A stretch of DNA of 64,000 nucleotides from assembly GCF_014145225.1 (NCBI RefSeq), contig NZ_JABVCQ010000001.1, positions 62,001 through 126,000 of the forward strand, in the 5' to 3' direction. Positions within the stretch are counted from its first letter, which is position 1. The number at the start of each line of letters is the position of its first letter. The notes beneath the pieces were generated by a model. The model was not told the origin of the DNA, searched no databases, and saw only the letters and a list, made by a program, of their open reading frames with translations. This DNA comes from Thiospirillum jenense. GTDB taxonomy: Bacteria > Pseudomonadota > Gammaproteobacteria > Chromatiales > Chromatiaceae. Of this stretch, positions 41,257 to 48,532 are shown piece by piece. The translations under genes were made by a program, and so were the position numbers.

Positions 41257-43053
41257 ATGTTTGCACCATTCCCAACCCCAGCGACTGCCGCCAGTCACCA
41301 CTCTGCCGCCAGCCATTTGCGGGCGGGGCTACCGTGTCCGAGCCAATGGCGACTGACGCCGCTGCTGACGCCACCGCGAGCGGAGCGTGCCACGGATTCA
41401 TTTTTTACCACCATGCAGCAGGTGCTGACCGCGTTACACCGTGCCAATGACACCCGCGCTCGTCCTGCCGCTCGGTTACAGGCGACGGAAACCTTAGCGC
41501 ACTGGCTGTGGCCGCGGCTGCTCGACCAGTTGCACCAGTTGACCGTTGACCAGCGCGGTATCGCCGAAACCACCGGGCAGCGCGAGTTTTACGCCCAACT
41601 GGAACAGGTGATTGACGCCATGATCGCGGCGTATCGGCTCGTGTTAGCCGACGATTACGGCGATTTACCCACACCCAAGCAGGCGAGTTGGGCGCGGCTG
41701 TCACTGGCGGCGCTGCGGATTTTGGAGTGGGTGCAGTGCGCGCAACGTTTGAGTGCGTTGCGCTACCGGCCGCTGGCGCCAGAATTGTGGCGCGTGACCA
41801 ACTGTGTGTTCAGTGCGATTGCCACCATCGGTGCAGATCACGACGCGCAGCCGCGCTTGACGCCCGGGGTTTTCACCGCGCCTGCCGCCGCGACCGCAAC
41901 CGTGACCGAGCAATATTTGGCCATTCAAACGCTCGGGTTATTTGATACCTGCTCTTGGTCACGCCACGATCACGAGTTGATCCTGAGTTACTGCGCGACC
42001 GTGACGGACGGAGTGCGGGTGGTCAGGGCAGATGCGGCGCCGCTGACCAAATTGGACGACCTGCGCTTCACCAGTGCCGATCACGATGCGCCGCCGTGCT
42101 TGACGCAACCGACTGGCGAACACCCGCTGATGATCTTGGATTGTCAACGGCTGGCCGCGGTGGTGCGCCAAGATTATTCCGATCTGTTCAATCCCAACGC
42201 GGCGACTGATCTGCACACCTCACCGAGTTTGGCGGTGTTACCCGCGTTACAACGCCGCCCATTTTTGCGGCTGCTGGCGCGGGATTTGGACGAGGGCGCG
42301 ATCACCGACGAGTCAAGTGCAATCACGTTGCCGACCAGCGGTGAGCCAGTGGCGTTGCATGTCGGCTTCACGCCAGTGCGCGAGCAGTTGCGGCACATTT
42401 TCTCCCGCCCGACGGCGGCGGCGACATCGGAATTAGCCAGCGCCGGCAGTGGCTATTCTGGTCAACCGCGCTCGCGTCACGCGGTACCCGCACCCGCGTC
42501 ACACCTGCGCAGTGCGTGGGCGGTGGTGGATCAACGGGCGCGGCGGTTGTGGATTAGCACCCGTGACCAACGCGCCGGGCATGGTGTGACCGTCGGGACG
42601 CTGGCGCTGTATGACATCGGGCGGCACGAGTTGACCAATCCGGTGCTGGGCAAGGTCGCCCGCGTGGCGCAGTTGACCAACGGGGCGCTGGTGGTGGAGC
42701 TGCAAATGTTGGCGAGTTTTGCCACGCTGGTGGCGCTGCGTTCCACTGAAGCGGTGGCGCTGGCGCGGGATCAGGACGCAGCGCGGCTGCCGAGTTTGTT
42801 GATTTATGACGCGGATTTCGGCTGGGGCGTGATGAGTGCGCCGCAAGTGCAGATCAGCGAGGGCGAGGCGATTGAAATTGGCAGTAAGCGTTTGACGATT
42901 GCGTCACGGCTGCGGCGGCTGCGCGAGGCGACGGGTGAGTTTTTGCTGTATCAAATTGATGCTAACGATGCGCGGCTGGGGGTGCCAGCCTATCCTGGGC
43001 AACGGGTGGCGCGGCATTCGGCGGCGGTACCGTCCTCGGCGGCGGTGGCTTGA
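41257..43053 (+). CDS. Large cytoplasmic protein with PilZ-like C-terminal part
   Basis: Encodes 598 residues, no signal peptide. The N-terminal 330 residues are helical (TMQQVLTALHRAND, PLAPELWRVTNCVFSA, LTPGVF...). The last 150 residues (WAVVDQRARRLWIST, VTVGTLALYDI, GKVARVAQLTNGALVVELQML) look like a beta-barrel related to PilZ domains of proteobacterial proteins with this layout, though the RxxxR and DxSxxG motifs for cyclic-di-GMP are not obvious. Function is unknown; a link to cyclic-di-GMP signalling is inference. High GC and strong codon bias suggest a resident gene. The start is not certain; Met53 is an alternative. Confidence 0.6.
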   Translation: MFAPFPTPATAASHHSAASHLRAGLPCPSQWRLTPLLTPPRAERATDSFFTTMQQVLTALHRANDTRARPAARLQATETLAHWLWPRLLDQLHQLTVDQRGIAETTGQREFYAQLEQVIDAMIAAYRLVLADDYGDLPTPKQASWARLSLAALRILEWVQCAQRLSALRYRPLAPELWRVTNCVFSAIATIGADHDAQPRLTPGVFTAPAAATATVTEQYLAIQTLGLFDTCSWSRHDHELILSYCATVTDGVRVVRADAAPLTKLDDLRFTSADHDAPPCLTQPTGEHPLMILDCQRLAAVVRQDYSDLFNPNAATDLHTSPSLAVLPALQRRPFLRLLARDLDEGAITDESSAITLPTSGEPVALHVGFTPVREQLRHIFSRPTAAATSELASAGSGYSGQPRSRHAVPAPASHLRSAWAVVDQRARRLWISTRDQRAGHGVTVGTLALYDIGRHELTNPVLGKVARVAQLTNGALVVELQMLASFATLVALRSTEAVALARDQDAARLPSLLIYDADFGWGVMSAPQVQISEGEAIEIGSKRLTIASRLRRLREATGEFLLYQIDANDARLGVPAYPGQRVARHSAAVPSSAAVA

Positions 43054-43079
43054 CCAGCGCGGTGTAACCGATTGTTTAA

Positions 43080-43718
<639 letters not shown>

Positions 43719-43723
43719 GAAAT

Positions 43724-43784
43724 GTTGGGTTGTGTGCCGGGCGGGTCGGTTTATTCGCCATCAATCGCGTGCAGGCACACAACC
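43724..43784. repeat. Inverted-repeat element, copy 1
   Basis: Left end GTTGGGTTGTGTGCC, right end GGCACACAACC; about 61 bp. It shares nearly all its sequence with copy 2 at 45213-45278, but its right end is decayed (the last CAAC is changed). Located just after wrbA. Confidence 0.85.
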
Positions 43785-43810
43785 GCTTGCTTTGATTAAA
43801 TCCCCCCAAC

Positions 43811-43949
43811 CCCCCTTTTCCAAAAGGGGGCAATAGACTTGTTTTGACGGCGTGAGCAGTATCACTCTGATTTATAAAGTTTTATTTTTGCCACATCCCC
43901 AGAAATGTGGGAATTCAGCGTTGCTAACTCCTTGTTTTACAAGTGTTAG
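43811..43949. repeat. Cluster of three hairpins in a gene-free stretch
   Basis: The 333-bp gap between wrbA and hicA holds, besides the inverted-repeat element and a terminator, the stems CCCCCTTTT/AAAAGGGGG (43811-43830), CCACAT/ATGTGG (43891-43910) and CTAAC/GTTAG (43925-43949). No gene is seen. Confidence 0.6.
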
Positions 43950-43961
43950 AACAAGTCTAAT

Positions 43962-43999
43962 AAAAAACCCGCCTAGCAATTCACATCACGAGGCGGGTT
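43962..43999 (-). terminator. Rho-independent terminator after hicA
   Basis: Read on the minus strand: stem AACCCGCCT / AGGCGGGTT with a 16-base loop and a T-run of six. It closes the hicBA transcript. Confidence 0.85.
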
Positions 44000-44052
44000 C
44001 TCATTCTCATCTCACTCAGATCGTCAAACAGCGGCAACCCAACCGTTGCTGC
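43962..44052 (-). repeat. Duplicated 3' module, copy 1 (after hicA)
   Basis: Terminator plus a following GAGAATGAGAACCC, GACGATCTGA and GGTTGGGTTGCCGCTGTTT block, also present after the DUF2442 pseudogene (44531-44628) in the same order and orientation with scattered changes. Confidence 0.75.
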
Positions 44053-44279
44053 TACAACAGGCATTGCAGTTCCTCGGTGGTTAATCGTGCCTGCTTGAGT
44101 ATCTGTGACAGTGTAGAGCGTTTAATCGGCCGATGTGCTGGAACGGTGAGTTTAAGGGTTTCGGCCGCGGTGTGCTTTTGCAGCCGAATATGGCTGCCTT
44201 TCTGCCGGACAATGACCCAGCCATCGCGCTGTAGCGCACGAATCAGGCGATCATACGACAAGCTGGGCATGACGCTCAT
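44052..44279 (-). CDS. hicA: HicA-type mRNA interferase toxin
   Basis: Encodes 75 residues of the double-stranded RNA-binding-like HicA/YcfA fold: RLIRALQRDGWVIVRQKGSHIRLQKH contains the conserved GSH motif with catalytic His, followed by VPAHRPIKRSTLSQILKQA. It cuts translated mRNA when free. It overlaps the upstream antitoxin by 4 bp (ATGA). All key residues are present, so the toxin is probably active. An alternative start is Met4 at 44270. Confidence 0.93.
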   Translation of the reverse strand: MSVMPSLSYDRLIRALQRDGWVIVRQKGSHIRLQKHTAAETLKLTVPAHRPIKRSTLSQILKQARLTTEELQCLL

Positions 44280-44479
44280 ACAATCATGTCAAGCTGTTCA
44301 GCATGGACGTACCCGGCCAGATCGTCTTCGCAGACTTCCAAGTAAAGATCAATTGCCTCACGGATATTGGCAATGGCTTCTGCACGGGTATCGCCTTCAC
44401 TAATACAACCGGGCAGTGCTGGGACAAATGCGGTGAATCCACCTTCATCACTTGCTTCAAGGATAATTTTCAAATTCAT
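44276..44479 (-). CDS. hicB: HicB-type antitoxin
   Basis: Encodes 67 residues from the ATG at 44479 (MNLKIILEASDEGGF); the longer frame to 44521 lacks support. The HicB fold is seen in FTAFVPALPGCISEGDTRAEAIANIREAIDLYLE. It neutralises HicA. It is the first gene of the pair and translation is coupled through the ATGA overlap. There is no separate DNA-binding domain, so autoregulation may be weak or indirect. Confidence 0.93.
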   Translation of the reverse strand: MNLKIILEASDEGGFTAFVPALPGCISEGDTRAEAIANIREAIDLYLEVCEDDLAGYVHAEQLDMIV

Positions 44480-44530
44480 GGTGTGGTCTGCGGCAAATGC
44501 GTTGGTGTGATTATAAACCAATCACCCAAC

Positions 44531-44569
44531 AAAAACCCCCACTCCGCCATCAAGCGCGGAGCAGGGTTT
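44531..44569 (-). terminator. Terminator after the DUF2442 pseudogene
   Basis: Minus strand: stem with CTCCGC / GCGGAG core and AACCC / GGGTT ends, then a T-run of five. Second copy of the 3' module. Confidence 0.75.
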
Positions 44570-44628
44570 TCATTCTCAATCTCACCCAGTCAGGTCGCTA
44601 AACAGCGGCAACCCAACCGCCGCCGCTA
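44531..44628 (-). repeat. Duplicated 3' module, copy 2
   Basis: Counterpart of 43962-44052: terminator, GAGAATGAAAACCC, GCGACCTGACT and GGTTGGGTTGCCGCTGTTT, in the same orientation. Confidence 0.75.
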
Positions 44629-44870
44629 AACGACACGGCTCAGACATGGAATAGAACGCTCATAAAGCGTTTCCGGTGCAATATCAATGTCGGCCAAGTC
44701 ACGGTACCGTAGTTCACACGCGCCAGTGAAAAATAACCGGCATTCTGCAAGCGTTGAAACACCGGGTAATGTAAATAAGGTTGCATATCAAACTATCTGC
44801 GTTCACCGTTATTAAAGTCAAGTACCAACCCATAAGGGATAATGACCCTGACCGCATTGACTTCAATCAT
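44626..44870 (-). pseudogene. Decayed DUF2442 gene
   Basis: Starting from ATG at 44870, 11 bp after the DUF4160 stop: MIEVNAVRVIIPYGLVLDF then NNGERR, an in-frame TAG, FDMQPYLHYPVFQRLQNAGY and FSLARVNYGTVTWP, then a frameshift and DIDIAPETLYERSIPCLSRVV to the stop at 44626. Each part matches the DUF2442 pattern. One nonsense and one frameshift mutation disable the gene. DUF4160 and DUF2442 genes often occur as pairs. Confidence 0.85.
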
Positions 44871-44880
44871 TGTTAATTTC

Positions 44881-45150
44881 TCAACGTAATGGATCAATTG
44901 GAAAGACTGATTCACCATTGACAGCGAGCGTCCAATTCGCCATTAACTCCTCTTCATGGATTGTGATCCACGCCTGTACTAAACGGAGTTTTTTTACAGG
45001 CAATGCACCTTCCAATACGTTTCCTTCAGGAATTGCAATCACAACTTTGTGTTCTTGATATTCAACATGAAGGTGCGGTACAGGATGCGGTTTATTGTCC
45101 ATAAATAGCATCCGAATAATAATCCCATAAAACATGCTAATCGTCGGCAT
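44881..45150 (-). CDS. DUF4160 domain protein
   Basis: Encodes 89 residues. The N-terminal segment MPTISMFYGIIIRMLF, then PHPVPHLHVEYQEHKVVIAIPEGNVLEGALP with the typical PHLHVEY motif, and a helix KKLRLVQAWITIHEEELMANW, is the DUF4160 pattern. Function is unknown; it is commonly paired with DUF2442, which is broken just downstream here. The gene itself is intact. It may be left over from a decayed toxin-antitoxin-like pair. Confidence 0.87.
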   Translation of the reverse strand: MPTISMFYGIIIRMLFMDNKPHPVPHLHVEYQEHKVVIAIPEGNVLEGALPVKKLRLVQAWITIHEEELMANWTLAVNGESVFPIDPLR

Positions 45151-45212
45151 CCGTCAACTCCGCTGCGGCAATTGCTGTGAATTGAATTGGGTTAAATGGT
45201 GGGCGGGGAAAT

Positions 45213-45278
45213 GTTGGGTTGTGTGCCGGGCGGGTGGGTTTATTCATCATCAATCGCGTGTCAGGCACACAACCCAAC
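45213..45278. repeat. Inverted-repeat element, copy 2
   Basis: Perfect 15-bp terminal inverted repeats (GTTGGGTTGTGTGCC and GGCACACAACCCAAC) around a 36-bp centre, 66 bp in total. With copy 1 it flanks the HicBA/DUF4160 block in direct orientation, 1.49 kb apart. No transposase inside. Confidence 0.88.
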
Positions 45279-45294
45279 CTACACGGCTACGCTG

Positions 45295-46593
45295 CTATCC
45301 TTGACTGTAATATATTGCGTCAACTGTTTTTTTGATTTCATCAGAATCTGAATAAGAAACTGCTTTTTTATAAAATTCCTCGGCGATATAAGAAACTGCT
45401 TTTTTATATTCCTCGGCTTTATCTTTGAAGTCTACTTCTGTTATTTCCTCTGTTGACACCCGGTACGAGTGAGCTGCTTTTGCACATAATATCGCTTTTA
45501 GTTCGTCTGAATCATTAAACCCTAAGTCATTAAATGCTTTAACATAGTAATTTGCAGCATAAAAATGATTCAGCTTTCTTGACGAATAATCCCCAAGAAG
45601 ATTATAAGCTGTCGCTTTAGAAATTGGTGTTACATAGTTACCTTCATCATAATCCTCAATGTTTTTTTCAAGCTCCATGGAGCTTGAATATTTCCCAAGA
45701 CCATTAAGCGCCACTATTTTAATAATAATTGGTTCGATTACGTCTTCTTCTCGGCTTATTGCATAGTCTGCAAGTTCTATGGATTTTTCATAATTGCCTT
45801 TATCAAGATATGCTATACTTTGCAAATAGCATGCAAAAGATGCATCATTTTGACATTGCAACATATGCGCATACTCATCAAATTCATTAATATACCCAAG
45901 GTTTCTTATTAAAATAAGAGCAACAACTGCATCTTCATCAGCAGGACTTGGAACGCTTTTAAGTAATCTTATTGCTCTCTCTGCAATATATTTGTTTTTC
46001 TCCAAATAATCTGTTTTTGTTATTTCTTCGTCCTGATATTTTTCAGTGTTATATTTGAATTCTTCGACTAAATCTTGAGCATAATCTGATCCAACATCCG
46101 TAGTAATCGGCATTGTCACTAAAAATTGGTCGATCTTTTTTTCTGGGTCTGGGATGGCAACCATTCCTAAAGTTTGAGCAACTTCTAATGATGCAACCAC
46201 AACCATAGGGATGCCTTTTAGGGCAGAACTTCCGATCAGACTGGCGGCTATTCCGTTTAATATGGCAGCGCCAACTATGGCATTGCCACCAACCAATCCG
46301 CCGACCATTGAAAGACCAGCCATGTAAGATCCCGCACCACCACCAGCTAATGTACTTGCAACAGTACTAACTCCCGCAGCAGCCGCAGGCGCACCAGTTC
46401 CAGCGGTCATAGTTGTAACTACTGCTGCTCCTATGGCTGTAGCGGTAATTACGCCGCCAATTACCCATCCGTTTTGCCATAGTGGTTTATCGTACACATC
46501 TTCAAATTGGAGATTCACCGATGATGCTTGTGCTGTTGATATCCAGGTTAGTGCTATCACAGCGAGAATATTTCTATTGGATAGTTTGAACAT
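45295..46593 (-). CDS. Exported glycine-rich membrane and TPR-like protein, low GC
   Basis: Encodes 432 residues: signal peptide (1-23, ending AQA-SS); a 100-residue hydrophobic region (about 43-145) of Gly/Ala-rich segments with glycine-zipper spacing (GWVIGGVITATAIGAAVV, GGGAGSYMAGLSMVGGLVGG, AAILNGIAASLIG); then an acidic helical domain (about 150-432) with TPR-like repeats (CYLQSIAYLDKGNYEKSIELADYAI, KATAYNLLGDYSS). Codons are AT-rich unlike all neighbours, pointing to transfer. Start has AGGAAGG in front. Glycine-zipper segments occur in proteins that insert in membranes; whether this is toxin, channel or scaffold is unknown. I do not recognise the family. Confidence 0.68.
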   Translation of the reverse strand: MFKLSNRNILAVIALTWISTAQASSVNLQFEDVYDKPLWQNGWVIGGVITATAIGAAVVTTMTAGTGAPAAAAGVSTVASTLAGGGAGSYMAGLSMVGGLVGGNAIVGAAILNGIAASLIGSSALKGIPMVVVASLEVAQTLGMVAIPDPEKKIDQFLVTMPITTDVGSDYAQDLVEEFKYNTEKYQDEEITKTDYLEKNKYIAERAIRLLKSVPSPADEDAVVALILIRNLGYINEFDEYAHMLQCQNDASFACYLQSIAYLDKGNYEKSIELADYAISREEDVIEPIIIKIVALNGLGKYSSSMELEKNIEDYDEGNYVTPISKATAYNLLGDYSSRKLNHFYAANYYVKAFNDLGFNDSDELKAILCAKAAHSYRVSTEEITEVDFKDKAEEYKKAVSYIAEEFYKKAVSYSDSDEIKKTVDAIYYSQG

Positions 46594-46605
46594 TTCTACC
46601 TTCCT

Positions 46606-46917
46606 CTATACAAGAAGCACAAAAATTAACCGCAAATGTGACTGCACTGCATAAAGTAGAATCGAGACAACTTCGGCAATCAACGCCGGGGCGCGGACGA
46701 TGCGGTCGCCCTCGGGTGCAAAGCAGATAACGATCACATCCGGGCGCGTGACCGATACATTTTTCTTAAGCGTTACTGAGCGAAGCTCAGTAACGCTTAA
46801 CTGCCAATCCGAAGATTGGGGTGTATCTACCAAGGCTGCAAAAACAGATGTTTTTACAGCGCGAACTCTTTGATGCGTTTCAAATTTTACGCCAGCAACT
46901 CGTGCTGGCAACCACAT
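46606..46917 (-). pseudogene. Uma2 family nuclease fragment, C-terminal side
   Basis: An open frame whose part SVTRPDVIVICFAPEGDR, then IVRAPALIAEVVS (46673-46760), matches the Uma2 (DUF820) PD-(D/E)XK core, with the Asp of PDV and Glu of EVVS. HQRVRAV further upstream may be the helix of the same fold. After EVVS the frame runs into unrelated sequence and lacks the conserved ending with the catalytic Lys and YWIV region. It is truncated just before the low-GC gene. An 11-residue stretch VTELRSVTLKK is coded by a perfect palindrome (46766-46800) and may be an insertion. Confidence 0.7.
46766..46800. repeat. Perfect 15-bp inverted repeat with 5-base loop
   Basis: TTAAGCGTTACTGAG and its exact complement around CGAAG. 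Not related to the GTTCCCACGC family. It lies inside the Uma2 fragment. Confidence 0.9.
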
Positions 46918-47028
46918 ACTCGAACTTGTTAAAGAGCGTGATTAGCAACACGGGCTTGGTTATCGCCATTAGGTACATGCTGCTCTGTTTAGAATAACGA
47001 CGGATTTGTGTACTGTCAAAGTCGTTAT
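46804..47028. other. Series of hairpins in the broken Uma2 region
   Basis: After the 15-bp palindrome come CCAATC/GATTGG with a CGAA loop (46804-46819), GCTGCAAAAAC/GTTTTTACAGC with one mismatch and AGAT loop (46835-46860), GCCAGCA/TGCTGGC with ACTCG loop (46891-46909) and ATAACGAC/GTCGTTAT (46994-47028). Five stems in 260 bp is a dense array; no RNA family is recognised. GGTTGCCA (minus strand) occurs at about 46903-46910 and again at about 47098-47105, compatible with a target duplication around a 185-bp insertion. Confidence 0.6.
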
Positions 47029-47102
47029 CTGTAGAGATATGCTGGACTTAGCATTCCTAAATCATACTAAGCAAAACACAGTTTATTGAATACTATGTGG
47101 CA

Positions 47103-47177
47103 ACCTTCCCAGCGGCGGTAATCGTCAAGGCAATAATGCTCGATCAGGGCGGTGCTGGACATTGGCCGTTGCTCCAT
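47103..47177 (-). pseudogene. Uma2 family fragment, N-terminal side
   Basis: MEQRPMSSTALIEHYCLDDYRRWEG matches the start of Uma2 proteins (short helix, then DY.RWEG), and the frame then leaves the family. The start could be 47177 or 47162. The matching C-terminal side is about 340 bp further on the same strand (46606-46917), so one Uma2 gene has been split. Confidence 0.65.
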
Positions 47178-47353
47178 TGTTGCGGTGACACAGACGCGGC
47201 ATTTTAACGTGCAAAACGCCCCCGCACCGCCGCGGGCGGGTGGCAACAAATCCCAACCTGCGGCAGATCACCACCCACTGTAGTATTCTGACTGCGCCGT
47301 TTTCGCAAAAATTCCCTCTTCAACCACCACAACTCCAGCGGATTATTCAACCA

Positions 47354-48427
47354 GTGACTGAGCTAAAAAATGACACCTTTTTACGCGCCCTGCTGCGGCA
47401 ACCTGTTGATTACACACCGATTTGGATGATGCGCCAGGCGGGGCGCTATCTACCCGAATACCGCGCCACGCGGGCAAAGGCCGGCAGTTTCATGGATTTA
47501 TGCCGCAATCCCGAGCTGGCGTGCGAAGTGACGCTGCAACCACTTGACCGCTTCCCGCTCGACGCGGCAATTTTATTCTCCGACATCCTCACCATCCCCG
47601 ACGCGATGGGCTTGGGGCTGTACTTTGCCGAAGGCGAGGGGCCGCATTTCACCCACCCGGTGCGCAGCCGCGCCGACGTCGAGCGCATCGGCATTCCCGA
47701 CCCCACCGTCGAGTTACGTTATGTCATGGATGCGGTCAGCACCATCCGCCGTGAACTCAACGGCCGCGTCCCGCTGATCGGTTTCTCCGGCAGCCCCTGG
47801 ACGCTGGCGACCTACATGATCGAAGGCAGCGGCACCAAAAACTTCGCCCTCAGCAAAGCGATGCTGTTTGACCAACCCGCGCTGCTGCACAGCCTGTTGC
47901 ACAAGGTCGCCGAAACCGTCACTCAGTACCTCAACGCGCAAATCGCCCACGGCGCGCAGGCGGTGATGGTGTTTGACACCTGGGGCGGCGTGTTATCCCC
48001 GAGCGATTTTCGTGAATTTTCATTGCGTTACATGGCACAGATCGTGGACGGCTTAACCCGTGAAGCCGACGGGCGGCGGGTGCCGGTAATTTTATTCGCC
48101 AAAGGCGGCGGGCAGTGGTTGGGCGACATGGCCGCCACCGGCTGCGACGCGCTGGGCGTGGATTGGACGCTAGATTTAGCCGATGCCCGCAAGATCGTGC
48201 AAGATCGCGTCGCGTTACAGGGCAATATCGACCCCTGCACTTTGTACGCCTCGCCGGCGCGCATTCGGGACGCGGTGGCGGCAGTGTTAGCCAGTTACGG
48301 CCACGGCAGCGGGCATGTGTTCAACCTCGGGCATGGCATTCATCCCGACGCCAATCCCGAACACGCCGCCGCGCTGGTCGCCGCCGTGCATGAACTCAGC
48401 CGCGCTTATCACGCACCCATTGCCTGA
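47354..48427 (+). CDS. hemE: Uroporphyrinogen decarboxylase
   Basis: Removes four acetate carboxyls from uroporphyrinogen III in heme synthesis. The protein is 357 residues from the GTG at 47354 ([14 protein letters not shown]); the longer frame to 47240 is not conserved. The signature [16 protein letters not shown] near the N-terminus, the [13 protein letters not shown] segment with a catalytic Asp, and [16 protein letters not shown] are present. Length is typical. It sits next to the accessory region. Confidence 0.96.
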   Translation: MTELKNDTFLRALLRQPVDYTPIWMMRQAGRYLPEYRATRAKAGSFMDLCRNPELACEVTLQPLDRFPLDAAILFSDILTIPDAMGLGLYFAEGEGPHFTHPVRSRADVERIGIPDPTVELRYVMDAVSTIRRELNGRVPLIGFSGSPWTLATYMIEGSGTKNFALSKAMLFDQPALLHSLLHKVAETVTQYLNAQIAHGAQAVMVFDTWGGVLSPSDFREFSLRYMAQIVDGLTREADGRRVPVILFAKGGGQWLGDMAATGCDALGVDWTLDLADARKIVQDRVALQGNIDPCTLYASPARIRDAVAAVLASYGHGSGHVFNLGHGIHPDANPEHAAALVAAVHELSRAYHAPIA

Positions 48428-48532
48428 TGTTCATATTCACCAGCGTATAATGATTGACAAGCGCCTCGTTGAATTGCACGGGGCGTTTATTCACCCGATC
48501 TTCATTCCTGTTAATTGCTAAGTTGATCCACC

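Noticed and set aside
43852-44403. 183-residue plus-strand frame across hicA and hicB
   Set aside because: It runs antisense to the clear HicBA pair and through a terminator; no domain.
44303-44629. Plus-strand frame opposite hicB
   Set aside because: Antisense shadow of a recognised antitoxin.
46894-46960. tRNA-like or rRNA spacer sequence near CGAACTTG
   Set aside because: No cloverleaf, T-loop or anticodon arm could be formed.
46766-47105. Retron-like msr/msd RNA suggested by the dense hairpins
   Set aside because: No reverse transcriptase gene is nearby and there are no matching a1/a2 ends.
47240-47353. N-terminal extension of hemE
   Set aside because: Not similar to HemE and overlaps the upstream region; the GTG at 47354 gives the normal length.
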